Origin: Coniferiporia sulphurascens
Lineage: Eukaryota; Basidiomycota; Agaricomycetes; Hymenochaetales; Hymenochaetaceae
Direction of reading: 5' to 3'
Length of the DNA: 64,000 bases
NCBI GenBank assembly: GCA_002794785.1
Contig: NBBA01000020.1
Coordinates: 372,001 to 436,000 of the forward strand
The notes beneath the pieces are model-generated. The model was given only the letters and a program-made list of their open reading frames with translations, ran no database searches and was not told the DNA's origin. A program made the position numbers and the translations under genes. The stretch's first letter is position 1; each line of letters opens with the position of its first letter. Below, one piece after another: positions 13,156 through 25,536 of the stretch.

Positions 13156-15300
13156 ATGAGCGGCCATGTCGTTCTTCAAGCGTACAACTTCTACGGTATG
13201 TACTATCGCACGTCCATATCCCGCTCCCACCTAACATTTCTCCGTTGCAGGCCACCATAAGCCTCTTTGCGCGTTGGCCTCCAAGATCGTTCATTCCAGA
13301 CAGGTATACGTCACCCATCTGGTATCTCGACAGCTCTACAATAAGGTCCTCGAGGAACTTTCCCGGCAGTTCGAGCCCGACGAGGCACCTCTCCGCGAGC
13401 TCATCAGGTAAACAGTCCATTCGTCATACCATGAGTTTTGGCGCACTAAAGTAGGTGCGCAGAGTCGTTGCGTATGACGCTGGCGAGGACCCTTTCGTCG
13501 TAGGCCCAGCCGATGAATCCCTGGAAAAATTGTACGCAGTACTTGCTGCGGGCCAGCCCGTCCCTCGTGGAGATGGGAGTGGGTACACGTACCCGGCGGT
13601 CGTACCTCCAGCCCTCGCCTTAATAGATGTGCGCCCCCCCTTCTTTTTCCTTTCCTGGCGATGACGGTCACCGAGAAAAGTAAATGTTTACAATGATTGC
13701 ACAGGTTTTTGCGATGGGGCCCATGAGATGTATACGCGCTCTCGGTGGCGACAATGTGAAGGTCCTCATATGGAGCTCAGGGGCAGCTCCCGCAACCTAT
13801 ACCGGTGCCGCTTCTGTGGAGCGTGGCGGTATGTGGGGTGACCTCGATGCGCAATTAAAGGTATACGAAGCTCAAGGAATCTCGGGGGACGAACTGCATG
13901 AAATCGGGTCGAAGGTCCGTGTTTGGAATCTTCATCCGCTCCCAAAATAATGCTCATGTGTTGCAGCTGTGGACGAAAGATGATGGGAAGGTCATGAACA
14001 TCCCGGGGGTCCCACCTATGTACGATTACGAGAGTAATCCGCAAACCGTGAGTCCGCCTTCTCAGACCGTCGGAACGCAGCTACGATTGAATTTCTCACG
14101 GCTCTTCTCAGCCGCCCATCCCACTATGCGCCAGTGCGGTGGTCTTCCGGCATTTCCATAAGTGAGAGAATTCAATGACACAAGTCTTTGTCCTTTGCTT
14201 ATGTATCCTTCTTTCTGTGAAGCTGTTTTAAAGAAGCTGATGGGATAGTCCTCATGTCTTCACCATACATCGAGGGCCCAGCCATCGACGCATTCAGAGA
14301 TATGAAGAGCCCGCGACCAGTGTTCGCTATGGCGCCTTTAGCCCCACCAGTAAACCAAGCAGAGATAGACAGCTCCCGTAGAGATTCCGCGGTTTTCAGA
14401 GAAACTGAGAAGTTCTTGGATGATGCGGTTTCCAAATACGGAGAGAATTCCGTCGTCTACGTGAGTGGTTGTAAGTCGGATTTTAGACCACTGTTGATTT
14501 GTTGAATCGCCCAGTTCTCCTTTGGAACCGTATTCTGGTCCGCAGAGCCTGAAAAGATATGGACATTTTTTGATGTCCTGTTAGAGCTTAGGATCCCTGT
14601 CGTGAGCGAATTTTTACATAAGGTATCCATTGTTCATATGCTAAAAGCAACAACAATCTTGAAGATTTTTGCGCATGCTTCGCCGTTCGCTGTCATACCT
14701 GAAGACTTTATCAAGAAATTTGATGAGTCCGGCCTTGTGTATCGCTCGACCTGGCTCCCCCAGCAGATGATCCTCAGGCACAAAGTTTGTCTTCTTCTAC
14801 ATTTTCAAAAACCTGCTTTTGATATTTCCTATCACATAGGCTACCGGCTGGTTTGTCACCCATTGTGGACACAACTCTGTCAACGAGTCACTAGCTGAAG
14901 GAGTTCCCTTGTAAGCTGCTTACTACGCAGAAAAATGACATGCCTTAGCTGACGAGTTCCTTTCGATACATACAGGATATGCTAGCCCATAATGGCAGAC
15001 CAGCCGCAGAACGCTGCGCAGCTCACGAGGCTGAACGTCTCTTACGAGCTGTTCGAAGTGCGCACGGGTTCAAATGGCTTGAAGCCCGTGCTCCGCCTTG
15101 GGCGCGCACCGATCGGCACGCTCGAAGCGCTTCGCGAGGAGACGCGCGACGTGATGAAGCGAGCGTTTGGTGAAGATGGGAAAGAGAAGAGACGAAACGC
15201 AGAGCGCATCAAAGATGAGATCTCTGGAAGCTGGGCGGAAGGTGGATATTGCTGGAAAGAGGTTCGAGGGTTGCTTGACTTTGGGTTGTCTGGGAAGTAG
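13156..15300 (+). CDS. UDP-glycosyltransferase, tandem copy A
   Basis: Family 1 glycosyltransferase, expected to move a sugar from a UDP-sugar to a small lipophilic acceptor. It starts MSGHVVLQAYNFYG, then after an intron GHHKPLCALASKIV. The C-terminal nucleotide-sugar half reads STWLPQQMILRHK / ATGWFVTHCGHNSVNES / LAEGVPL / ICWPIMADQPQNA, a good match to the UGT signature with the HCGHNS core. About 510 residues. One intron is easy to miss: exon PPIPLCASAVVFRHFH, donor GTGAGA near 14162, acceptor TGTGAAG near 14221, continuing CFKEADGIVLMSSPYIEG. With this splice the frame is open from start to TAG 15298-15300. It is the left member of a tandem pair with 16291-18454. Confidence 0.9.
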
Positions 15301-15917
15301 ATGTTTATGTAGGACTAGATCGATATACGGTACCTGATCCGGTCGCACCGGAAGTGCACGTTGTACCGAGGGCGGTATAATTTGAAAACATAGCTGTTTC
15401 GTCCAACCGCAGTACTTTCAAGTAATGCATTTGAGATTTGATTATAGTGAAGAGGCCCTTATTTTCAAAAGACTTGAGTCGCTGCACTACAACGTTAGTG
15501 AGCTATTAGTATATCCCAGGATACGCCGAAAACTCAGCCCTTCGCAAAGGCTTTCTGCAGAACAAGTCAAAAGCAGCAACAGCAGTAAGGTAGTAAAAAA
15601 CACACCGTTGATATTGTGATAAAATGGCACCCACCGCATTCTCCAAGCTTGAAACTGTCGGTAACGAGGTTGACTCGGAGCAGCTAAGCAATACGAACGA
15701 GTCAAGACAGCTGACGTAACACGAGCGACGTGTTGTCCGTAAAAGGAATGTAAGCCTGACGCGGTTCGGTAGGCTTGAAAAGGAGATACCGACGGGGGTT
15801 AACTTTGCTCAGCATATGCATTAACAATTATCAAGCTTAGACACTACAGACCAGGCAACCTGAGAATACTGTTAAGGGGCAAGCCACTTGCATCAGATAA
15901 TGTATCTGCAAAATTAT

Positions 15918-18900
15918 CCAATAGTAATCCCAGAGCGAAAAAAGGAAACAAGTGGGGTTTGTGACGTTTGTCCGATGAGCCCGGGGGAGCCGAGGACTAT
16001 GGGACTGTAGGTAAATTTCGCCAATTGGACACACTGACGCCAGCCCGATTTCAATCTTACAAATGGTGATCGGCGATTCTCGTTATCGGAATGAATTACG
16101 GCCATGAAAGGATCACAATTCAAAAGGGTATTTCAATAACGGACAATTATCCGTAAAGCAAATGTCCGTCCTTCCAATCCGGCACTGAGATGGAGTGCGA
16201 AAGGCGGAGAAAATGGCGACCAGGAGCCTTATAACCGCATCTCGACTTTGTCTCCTTCAAGTTTTACCCAACTAATCGCCCGTTAACACGATGAGCGGCC
16301 ATATCCTTCTTCAAGCGTACATCTTCTACGGTGTGTACTATCGCAGGTTCGTATCTCGCTCCTGCCTGACATCTCTCTGTCCCAGGCCACCACAAGCCTC
16401 TTTGCGCGTTGGCCTCCAAAATCGTTCACGCACAACAGGTGTATATAACCCACCTGGTACCTAGACAGCTCTACAAAAAAATCCTCGACGAGCTTTCCCG
16501 GCAGTTCGAGCCCGACGAGGCACCTCTCCGCGAGCTCATCAGGTAAGCATCACATTCATTATTTCACGAATTTTGGCGCGCTAAGTGAGTTTGTAGAGTC
16601 GTTGCGTATGACGCTGGCGAGAACCCTTTCACCAGAGGCCCGGCCGATGAATCCCTGGAGAAATTATACGCAGTGCTTGCCGCGGGTCAGTCCGTTCCTC
16701 GTGGAGATGGGAGTGAATACATGTACCCGGCGGTCGTACCGCCAGCCCTTGTCTTAATCGATGTGCGTCCTTTTTTCCCTTTGCATTACAGTATGATGGA
16801 CCTTGTGAGCTCAAGAAATGGAAATGATTATAATTACCGCACAGGTTGTAGCGATGGGATTCATGAAGTGTATACGCTCCCTCAGTGGCGACAGTGTGAA
16901 AGTCCTCATATGGAACTCGCCGGCAGCTTCTGCATCCTATGCCTGTGCTGCGCCCCTGGAGCGAGGCGGAATGTGGGGGGACCTCGATGCGCAACTAAAG
17001 GTACATGAAGCTCGAGGGATTTCGAAGGATGAACTGCACGAAATTGGGATGAAGGTCCGTCGTTTTTCTTGCTTGACTTCTTCATTCGCCCCCGTATCGA
17101 AACTTGTATATCACAGCTGTGGATGAAAGATGATGGGAAGATCGTGAACCTCCCAGGGGTCCCGCCTATGTACGATTACGAAAGTAGTCCGCAAACCGTG
17201 AGTCCGCCTTCTCGAACTATCAGTGCGCAACTACGACTGAGTTTCTGTTGAATTTTCTCAGCCGCCCTTCCCACTAAGTGCCAGTGCGGTGGTCTTCCGG
17301 TATTTTCTTCAGTGCGAAAATTCGATGTCCTAAGCCATTACCCTTTGCTTATGTATCCTTCTTTCTGTGAAGCTGTTTCAAAGAAGCTGATGGGATAGTC
17401 CTCATGTCTTCGCCATATATCGAAGGCCCGGTCATCGACGCATTCAGGGATATGAAGAACCCGCGACCCGTGTTTGCTATGGCGCCTTTGGCCCCACCAG
17501 TAAACCAAGCAGAGATAGACAGCTCCCGTAGAGACTCCGCGGTTTTCCGGGAAACTGAGAAGTTCCTGGACGATGCAGTTTCCAAATACGGAGAGAACTC
17601 CGTCGTCTACGTAAGTGGTTGTAAGCCGGATTTTAAACCACTATTGATTTGTTGAATCGCCCAGTTCTCCCTTGGAACCGTATTCTGGTCTGCAGAGCCT
17701 GATAAGATATGGACGTTCCTTGATGTCCTGTTAGAGCTTAGAATCCCTGTCGTGAGCGAATTTTCACATTTTAAATCCATTGTCCATTTGCTAAAAGCAA
17801 TAACAATCTTGAAGATTTTTGCGCATGCTTCGCCGATCGCTGTCATACCTGAAGAGTTTATCAAGAAATTTGATGAGTCCGGCCTTGTGTACCACTCGAC
17901 CTGGCTCCCCCAACAGATGATCCTCAGGCACAAAGTCCGCCTTCTTCCATAGTTTAAAAAACTTTTTTGATATTTTCTATCGTATAGGCTACCGGCTGGT
18001 TCGTATCCCATTGTGGACACAACTCCGTAAACGAGTCCTTGGCAGAGGGAGTTCCCTTGTAAGCCGCTTATTCCTTAGTGAAGTGACATGTCTTACTAGA
18101 AGCTTACGGGACCCTTTCGACATATACAGGATATGCTGGCCCATAATGGCAGACCAGCCGCAGAACGCTGCACAGCTCACGAGGCTGAACGTCTCTTACG
18201 AGCTGTTCGAGGTGCGCACGGGTTCAAATGGCTTGAAGCCCGTGCACCGCCTTGGGCGCGCACCGATCGGCACGCTCGAAGCGCTTCGCGAGGAGACGCG
18301 CGACGTGATGAAGCGAGCGTTTGGTGAAGATGGGAACGAGAAGAGACGAAACGCGGAGCGCATCAGAGATGAGGTCTCGGGGAGCTGGGTAGAAGGTGGA
18401 TATTGTTGGAAAGAGATTCGAGGGTTGCTTGACTTTGGGTTGTCGGGAAAGTAGATGGTAGATATTTATATGGGGCTAGGTTGATTTTTTTAATTCGGTT
18501 GCACCGAAAGCGCACATCGTGGCGAGGACAGGAGTATGATTTGAGAGCAATAGCCTTGGTCGTTGCCAAAATGTAAGCATGGGGATCTGTTTTGACCGTC
18601 TGGGAACCCAAAGAGCTCCGATGAAGAAAGAACAGCAAAAAAGCACGGACTGGAGATAGTCCTCCCAAAGCATGTGCAAATATATAGCTTGTTAGAGTTT
18701 TTGAGATAAGGTGATAAAGGGATCACCAATACTAGTCGGTCAATGTATGGATCCTGCACGCAAGAGGCCAAAAACGCCACGCAGCAACGTTGGTGCGCTA
18801 TTGGCATATCACATAAGTCATAGCCAGAATCCGTTAAAAACCCAGCCCGTCGTAAACGCTTCTTGCAGGACAGGCTAGAGGCAGAAACGTTAAAATAGTC

Positions 18901-19215
18901 GTCCTCTCACCATTAATAATGTTTCTGATATAACTCCCAACCGCATTCTCCGAGCTTGAGATGGTCGGGAACGAGGTCGAGCCGCAGCTACCACTGCCGC
19001 GGTCAAGAAAACTGACGTAAAACGGGCGCCATTTCATCCGTAAAAGGAATATGCCAGTGATAGGTCTGCCGCGGTTCGGCAAGGCTAAAAAAGGACATAC
19101 CGGCTAGTCCCGACTTTGCTAACATTTATCAAGCTTAAAACCACCTAGCTAGTAGGCAGCCTGAGAAATCATTTTCAAGGGCAAGCCACCCGCATCAGAT
19201 AGTTTATCTGCAATA
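15918..19215 (+). repeat. Tandem segmental duplication, unit 2 (UGT copy B)
   Basis: Second direct copy of the unit at 12743-15917. The right edge falls near 19215: CAAGCCACCCGCATCAGATA (19183-19202) matches CAAGCCACTTGCATCAGATA near 15880, and similarity is lost after ATCTGCAA. The 3' spacer is about 150 bp longer than in unit 1. Confidence 0.8.
16291..18454 (+). CDS. UDP-glycosyltransferase, tandem copy B
   Basis: Close paralogue of the upstream UGT, with the same exon layout. It begins MSGHILLQAYIFYG / GHHKPLCALASKIVHAQQ. Key segments are LERGGMWGDLDAQLKVHEAR, VFAMAPLAPPVNQAEIDSS, STWLPQQMILRHK, GWFVSHCGHNSVNES and ICWPIMADQPQNA. Differences from copy A are scattered substitutions (for example VTHCGH versus VSHCGH). 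The exon PPFPLSASAVVFRYFL joins CFKEADGIVLMSS through donor GTGCGA near 17310 and acceptor TGTGAAG near 17371. The frame is open to TAG 18452-18454. The protein should be functional; its TATA box looks weaker than that of copy A. Confidence 0.9.
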
Positions 19216-20035
19216 ACTAGGCAACGGTATCGAGCGATCATTAGTAAAAAATTCCGGCATTCACCACGGGCCACGCGGCTGGTCCCGGACCTAGCTAGTC
19301 CGAGGGGCGGCGACCACCACATGTGCAAGGCGCCGAACCTTGAACAACGTCCCTTTAAGCCGCATCCTCGTGTATAGCAGACGCCCCTCGTGGTCGTCCC
19401 ATATCCAAAACGTACATCCTTATCACAATGCGCGTGGGACGGGAGGGGATATTTCAAGAACGTTGCCAGCCATGGGCCCATAGCCCGCCGGCCTGAGCGA
19501 CCACACAACGCGGACCAACAGTAAAACAAAACATTGTATATATGCGGGGGTACGACAAAGCAAAATCAGAGCAAGGGGGAACACTACTAGATGATACACA
19601 CAGTACAGACGCGCCTGGCACCAGTCATGGGGCAGCCACCAAACTAGGCTGGCCCCACACACACGCGTCCACGCGGGGTCTACGTTGAATACACGAATCC
19701 ATAGATGACTGAATAAAAAAGTCAAACGGGAACAGAAAAGTCGATGCAAGAGCGCGGGAGGGTACGGGGGAGAATCGGGGATCGCGAAATTTTTGGGCTG
19801 AAGAAGGGGGGCGACACGGGTGACGAGGGAACGGATAACACGAAGCAGGAAGGACGAAGACACGGGTGGGTGTGGTGGTCTGGATTAAAGAGATTCCAGG
19901 ACAAGGCAGGCTACTGCGCAAAAAAACCGAGAAGATAATAAGAAAAAAGTTAAAAGCGAGTGTGGATGCAATAACACAGCGATGAGAGGAATCGTAGGGC
20001 TACAGTAGTTCTACAGAAAAGGAGTGCAAAACATC
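18455..20035. other. Intergenic region after UGT copy B
   Basis: Up to about 19215 this is the 3' flank of duplicated unit 2. Beyond that it is unique DNA leading to the 3' end of the minus-strand gene at 20036. No further coding sequence was recognised. Confidence 0.5.
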
Positions 20036-20528
20036 TCAGACTATTTGCAGGACGGCGGCGACGGACCCAACGAAGAGCGCTACGCTCAGTCCGGCCGAGG
20101 TAGGGAAAGCTCCATTTGATTGAACGGTTGCCTCCGTCTGTTTCGGTGGTTAGTAAATAATCACGTGACCTAATATGTGGTAGCTACTCACTGTGTCGCC
20201 GGGGATGTCCGTCGGTTCTGTTGCTGTATCTACCGTGGCTGTAGCAGATTCTGCTGCGCTGAGGCTTGCGATGGCTGCGGATTCGATGGCTGCGGCAGCA
20301 GACGAGGGCAAGATGGACGGGACTATAGGGCCAGAGGCGTCGACTCCGTAAACGTGGAGGTAGGGTCTCATCCCGAGCTGAGGTGCGGCGAGCACTGTAG
20401 TGAGAGGGTTAGTGGATGGCCAGGAAAGAAGTGTAGACGTGGATATGCGTACCTGTAGTGCACTGGCTGATGAGCGCGATGACGCAGACGAAGGCCGCAA
20501 CAATGAACGAGGAGCGGAAAATGAACAT
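20036..20528 (-). CDS. Small secreted, probably GPI-anchored protein (126 aa)
   Basis: Three exons (20453-20528, 20192-20394, 20036-20137) add up to exactly 127 codons with stop. The N-terminus (MFIFRSSFIVAAFVCVIALISQC) is a signal peptide or anchor. The middle is Ala/Ser/Thr-rich (SSAAAAIESAAIASLSAAES), with no Cys in the mature part. The C-terminus (SNGAFPTSAGLSVALFVGSV followed by AAVLQIV) has the small-residue omega region plus hydrophobic tail of a GPI signal. No known family is recognised. This is a typical fungal cell-surface orphan, and its function is unknown. TATAAG lies on the minus strand about 190 bp upstream. Confidence 0.7.
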
Positions 20529-22007
20529 TTTTGATTTATTTGTTGTTACGAGCGAAGGAGTGAGTGCGTTTGCGAGGCAGGCTCAGTAAAGTGCTGGTAA
20601 GCGAAAGTAATAACAGAGAAGGAGGGAAAGAGTGAAAGAGCTTGGTGCCGTTGCGGGACGAGTCGCAATTTGAACAAAGTCTGAGGGCCACTTGGGGGTG
20701 CGTCCAGCGTACTCTTATACCACAAGTTGGGAGAACATTGACCGGGCGAAATAGAAGTCTGTCGTGCCTTATACCCGCGCCCGGGTGGTCTTCTCGGTGG
20801 CATCGATACAACGGTGGCTTGAGCCGGATCAGAATGCCACAGGCGACAGATATAGCGAATGGGCAATTAGAAAGTCTACGGATTCATTGATAGGACCTGT
20901 TTGCGTGGGTGCATTGCTTGAATGAAAAACAAGAGGTCTATAGGTAGAGTATTACATGAAAGAGATGGTGGCTTCTCGCTTGTACTTTTTCGTATCGAAG
21001 GACCGGCCTCGTTGTAGGTCTGTCCAAAACGGGTGAAAGGACAGTCCCGATATGGTAACTCGAAGAAAACGTGGTCAAAATTTAAAATAGCCTTACTGGA
21101 AAAAAAATGCAAGAAATTTGTGTACGGCTCAGAAAACCCGAACACAGTTCGAGAGTCTTCTGTACATAGTACCGATACTCTCAACAGTCAGCTTCCTCCC
21201 GCGAAAAGAATGCGTCTTATTTAAATCCAAAGCGCGTCAAGGGTGTGAGTACCATTTATGGAAGGTGTTGTACAAGCGCGTGGTTGCCGGTGGTGGCTGA
21301 AGTGGCCCCAAGCAGCCACGATGCTTGCAACTGCAACGAGCTGTGTGTTCGTGCGTCCAGAAAGTTAGAGGCAGGGGAGAGACGGCAGCAGAAGGTAGAA
21401 AGCGGAACGACCGCATCGCTGTTTAAATGATGTGAAGATTAACCCCCCGGTTTCGAAAAACAAGGTAAATTCAAAATCTTGGCTACGGGAAAACAGCGAG
21501 AAAATACCAAGTCCACAACTTGCATAGGCCCCAGACTTCGTGCTACCCGGGCCTAAATATTTCAACTTGCTTCTGAGCGTAGGTAATAAACCCACGAACC
21601 ACCCGTGTAAGTGTGTTCGTCTAGGGGGCCGATGGGAAACCCATCTTATATCTTTCCCCATAAGGTCGAAAGAGGTGCCCTAAAGCAGCCGAGAAGAAAG
21701 CTACGGTTAATCAAAACAGGGCGCGTCTCTTACGTAGAGTCGCACTGAGGGAAGACCAGGTTCTTTAATTAGAAGATCGACAGAGTTATGTGCCTCTCGG
21801 AAATTCGAGGTCCAGAAGCGCGCGGAATCACCCTATCTTGAAAGTCCTGATGGTATCTGACACGGACAACACGAGTCTCAAAAGCCTCCCTGCAGATACG
21901 AGCTTTATTTTAGATGATACAGGCACAGCGTATAACGTTGAGCTGGAGGTGCGGAAGAATGGCAACGGAGCTGTGGCCTGTGATGTCACTTACAACACGG
22001 AGCAAAA
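20529..22007. other. Intergenic, no gene recognised
   Basis: 1.5 kb between the small secreted protein gene and the 3' end of TCF25. Only short ORFs (under 115 codons) without family resemblance are present. Confidence 0.5.
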
Positions 22008-25000
22008 TCAACGTCGCTCGCCACCCGCTTCGCCAACTTCTTCCGAATCGGAGTCTGAAGCATCCTGGACCGTGTTGCCGCCCCAGAAACGGTTGACCAG
22101 ATTGTGCCAAACGCGCACAGGTAAGATCTGAGGTATAAGCCCTCTGTTGTGAGCGTCGCTATCAAAGGGAGAAACACTGAGATGTGGACTCACCGGAGCA
22201 GCCTCCGTCTCTTCGTCACTAATATCCTCTTCTCCATCGGTGCCGGCTCCGTCATTCGCAGTGGCGTTACCGGGTCGGGGCTGAACTCCGTCGCCATCTA
22301 CGTGAATCTCTGCGTCGTCGTCGTCGTCAGGCAAATTTTCGAAGCCCTCAAATTGTCCTGGCATCCCACCGCCTCCGGCGCCCACCTCCTCGATGTTTTG
22401 GGGCAGGAAGTTGTCCCAAAAGTCCTCCCCGAGCTGTGCAGCAACCTGTGCGAACTGCGCGACCCCATCGGGGAATTGCCGTTGTATATCCTGCCGCGCA
22501 TCGTATAAGGCCTGTGGTGCATGAAAGCATTGTGTACAAATTTAGCGCGTCGGTTACCCAAATGCAGACAAGGCCGGGGATATATGAGTGAGCTTGCTTC
22601 ACCTGAATTTGGTGCCGCACGTTCACGTCGGGAATCATCCTCTCTAAATTTCGTACGTCGATCTCCCGTTCGCGCCTCGTCCGCGGACGAAATGCGAAAA
22701 TGTCTTCGCAATCAGCAAAGAAGTCGTCATTGTAAGACGAAACTGCCGTGTTTGGCGGAAGCGGGTCACAGCTTAGTGATGGCGCGTCCAGAAGCTTGGG
22801 CGGGAAGAATGCGGTGAGACGCCGAGCCGTATTTGCGTCAGCAAGTGAAATCGCGTGCCTGTAGATAGACTTTGCGAGGTCAGAGTAAAGGAGATAAGTC
22901 ACGGCTATGTCACGTCCTTGTTCGTTCGTGGTGAGAACATGCATTCTAAATTGTCTTTCTAAACGAAGGCGCCAGGGGTGCGCGCCGTCGTCTGCTCGGG
23001 GCTTCCGGAATGCAGATATGGCCGTTTCCTTGAGCCACGAAGCGTTCTCCGATGGCTTCCACAATGAAGATGAACGGTGCGCATATAAGTGGGCCATAAG
23101 ATGGACTAAAGGATCGCATCCGCCAAGGGAACTTGATATCATAGACAAACGCTGAGTAAGTCGCGCGTGAAAGGTCATAGCAGAAGACTTACCTAGCGTC
23201 TACATGAACTCTGAAGGATGGGTGACCACGGAGCTCACCGGGAAGCGAAATATCAATCTTGTCTGCCAACAGGGGAACAACACAAGGGAAGGCAGAAATA
23301 GCCGCCTCGAGTGCTGCGTTGCTTGCTTCATGTCCCTTTACAAAAAAAACTTTATCTTAGTTCCTTCACAAGCGTAAGTAGATTGTCCCACCTGTTTCTT
23401 TGAATTTTCTACAGCCCTCAACGCAAGAGCTCGTGCGTAACACCAACCCGGTAGGGCCGTCACGTTAAACCTATACCATAAACCTTCCCAGCCGTCTATT
23501 TCACTCTCTGAATCGTACAGGTCCCACATCGATAGAAGCCAGTCATGCATGCCAGACTTGATAGCGAGACAGTCAAGATAAAGGAAGGCACCATGAGGGT
23601 CTGAGTACGGGTCGAGTGAAAGTAGGAGTCGGGCGAACTCAAATGCAGAACGGGAACAGCCGCGCCGCTGCAAATCGCTAGGTATCGCTACTGTCAGTTC
23701 CCTCGCTGTGTTTCAAAGGGCCTTTTGAATTTGATACGTACGTCACCATACGATTAAGCGCAAGATAAAAAGGCCGGTTCTCGACGCGATCAAAATCGAG
23801 CCTGTTGCTTCCGGACGTAAATGCAAACGCGCCGATGAAGCTACGCTCGTAAGTGAAGAGCGCTCGGTTCAAGAAGTCAACGCTCGATGCATGTTCTGCG
23901 GTAATAAATCCTGTATTAGAATCAGGGTGAGATCTGAAGATCCCTTTTTACCTTCTCTATGACGATAGACCTCGGACATCTGCAACAGAGTGTCTGCATG
24001 CCAGGGTAGCTTCGACAAAATCCGATAAAAACGGTCAGGATCTATTCACAATGAGTGGTCTGCAATTTACTGCACGTAATATGATATACCGTACCTCCCG
24101 ACATAACAGCTCCCACGAAAGCTTTCGTCACGTTGCGGTATCTTTTGGAGTATTCAATCGTCCACCATTTGTCGGCTCTGTCTTTGAGGGCGCTGTTTTC
24201 TTTATCCCCTAGTTCTTTAGGAGTCAACGGACGTATGGAAAGACCTTCCCGCTGCGAGGCGGACCACCATGTCGGTTGTGGTTTTGTGAGGTTGGACTTG
24301 AGACCCTGAACAACAGCACGCGCGCCCCGCGGTTGCTTGACCTGCACTTTAGAGGCGCTGATCTGGGCTTTCCCAGTGAACTGGCGGTCATCACGATTCA
24401 TCTGATACACGTACCACCTTCGCACCAAAGAACTTTCTCATTTCAGCCTCGCTGTCCAAATTGGGCAATGAAACCGCAAGAAGGGCGTTATGCTTCTCGG
24501 CGACAGAGTGGGCGTCTGTGCTCGTTCCGGCCTTCGACGAATTAGCAACGTGTCGCAGGTCCGGGTATCTTGAGAACGGAATTAGTAAGCGAGAAAACAA
24601 GTTTAACTGGACGGCTAACTTTACAGATAGCTCTGCCAATGCCTTGTCCAGGTCATCGCCACCGTCGTCGCCCTTGCTTGTTTTAGTTTTGGTCTTCTCC
24701 TTTTTTCCGCCTCGTTTCCGGTTCGATTGTGTCTCTAACTCAAGAGACTGTATTTGTCCACGCTGAGTGGCATCCTCAGACGTTGCTTGAGGAGCAACAT
24801 CTTTCTTTTTCTTTCTTGTTCTGGAGACGAGATAAATAACTAGAAAGAGATTTGACGAACGGATGACACACCTTCTTCCTCGGGGCCTTTCGCGACGTTT
24901 CTCGCTCCTCCTCCTCCTCCTCCTCCTCCTCCTCATCGTCCAGTTCTGGTTGTGCGAGCTAATCACAGTTCCTTTAGCACAAAAGTCACGGATTAGATAG

Positions 25001-25171
25001 GGCTCCGTGACACACGGCGGAAAATCCTGAGGGAACGGGCCTCGCGTCGAGTGCGTCATCCGCATCTGAATCGTCTTGGACGATATGCGTGTCCTGAGCT
25101 ACGGAAGGACCTGCGAGGCTCAAGAGCTCTTCCTGCTCGCGTTGCTGTCTTTTGCTGAGGCGAGAAGGCAT
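22008..25171 (-). CDS. TCF25 / Rqc1 family protein (ribosome quality control)
   Basis: Orthologue of human TCF25 (Nulp1) and yeast Rqc1, a component of the ribosome quality control complex acting on stalled nascent chains. The start at 25171 gives MPSRLSKRQQREQEELLSLA. An acidic/basic low-complexity segment follows, with ten consecutive Glu codons (24905-24935) and a Lys-rich stretch. Family-typical blocks come next: KWWTIEYSKRYRNVTKAFV, EFARLLLSLDPYSDPHGAFL / YLDCLAIKSG, and a C-terminal part with ILPVRVWHNLVNRFWGG. The last exon follows an intron (about 22115-22190) spliced after EEDISDEETEAAP and ends TGA at 22008-22010. Many short introns. Roughly 800-850 residues, longer than yeast Rqc1 but near animal TCF25 plus fungal extensions. 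Confidence 0.88.
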
Positions 25172-25536
25172 TTCGTGCGACGATGGGTTGTGTTGAAGCA
25201 GATGCACTGGTGTACGGTGAATGAACGCGTTGCTGTGTATAGATGTAGAGTCGCTTGCCTCGAAAGTTGATTCAGTAAAGACTTGTAGTGTTTATAGCGC
25301 TCCAGCACTATTTGGGCTTATGCGGATTAAGAGTGAGTTGTACGTTTAGATTGTTTACAAGAGAGCTCTAGGAAAGGTGTCCACTGACTCCTCATGAGTT
25401 AAGAGCGGGACCGGGGTAAGGTAAGTACTAGTCTAGGGTCACGTGCAAGTATATATACGCGATTAAGTAAGTGAGTATGTAAGTGAGCTGGGACTGAGCA
25501 TGTATGGTCCAATGAAATAGTATGTAAGTCAAGAAG
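25172..25536. other. Short intergenic region
   Basis: 365 bp holding the TCF25 promoter and the 3' end of the Kelch gene, both on the minus strand. Nothing else was recognised. Confidence 0.4.

Larger units (their letters stand above)
12743..15917 (+). repeat. Tandem segmental duplication, unit 1 (UGT copy A)
   Basis: A direct repeat of about 3.2 kb, followed immediately by unit 2 at 15918-19215. The left edge is set by CCAATAGTA at 12743 matching CCAATAGTA at 15918. The gene-proximal flank (conserved GGTGATCGGCGATTCT and AATTACGGCCAT stretches) and the whole UGT gene align in both units. Confidence 0.85.

Noticed and set aside
14160..14240. Apparent stop codons in the middle of UGT copy A
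   Set aside because: Explained by an intron ending at TGTGAAG; both copies then read through into CFKEADGIVLMSS.
24900..24940. Regular CTC repeat considered as a possible array or structural repeat
   Set aside because: It is a Glu codon run inside TCF25 with no spacers; not a CRISPR or tandem gene array.
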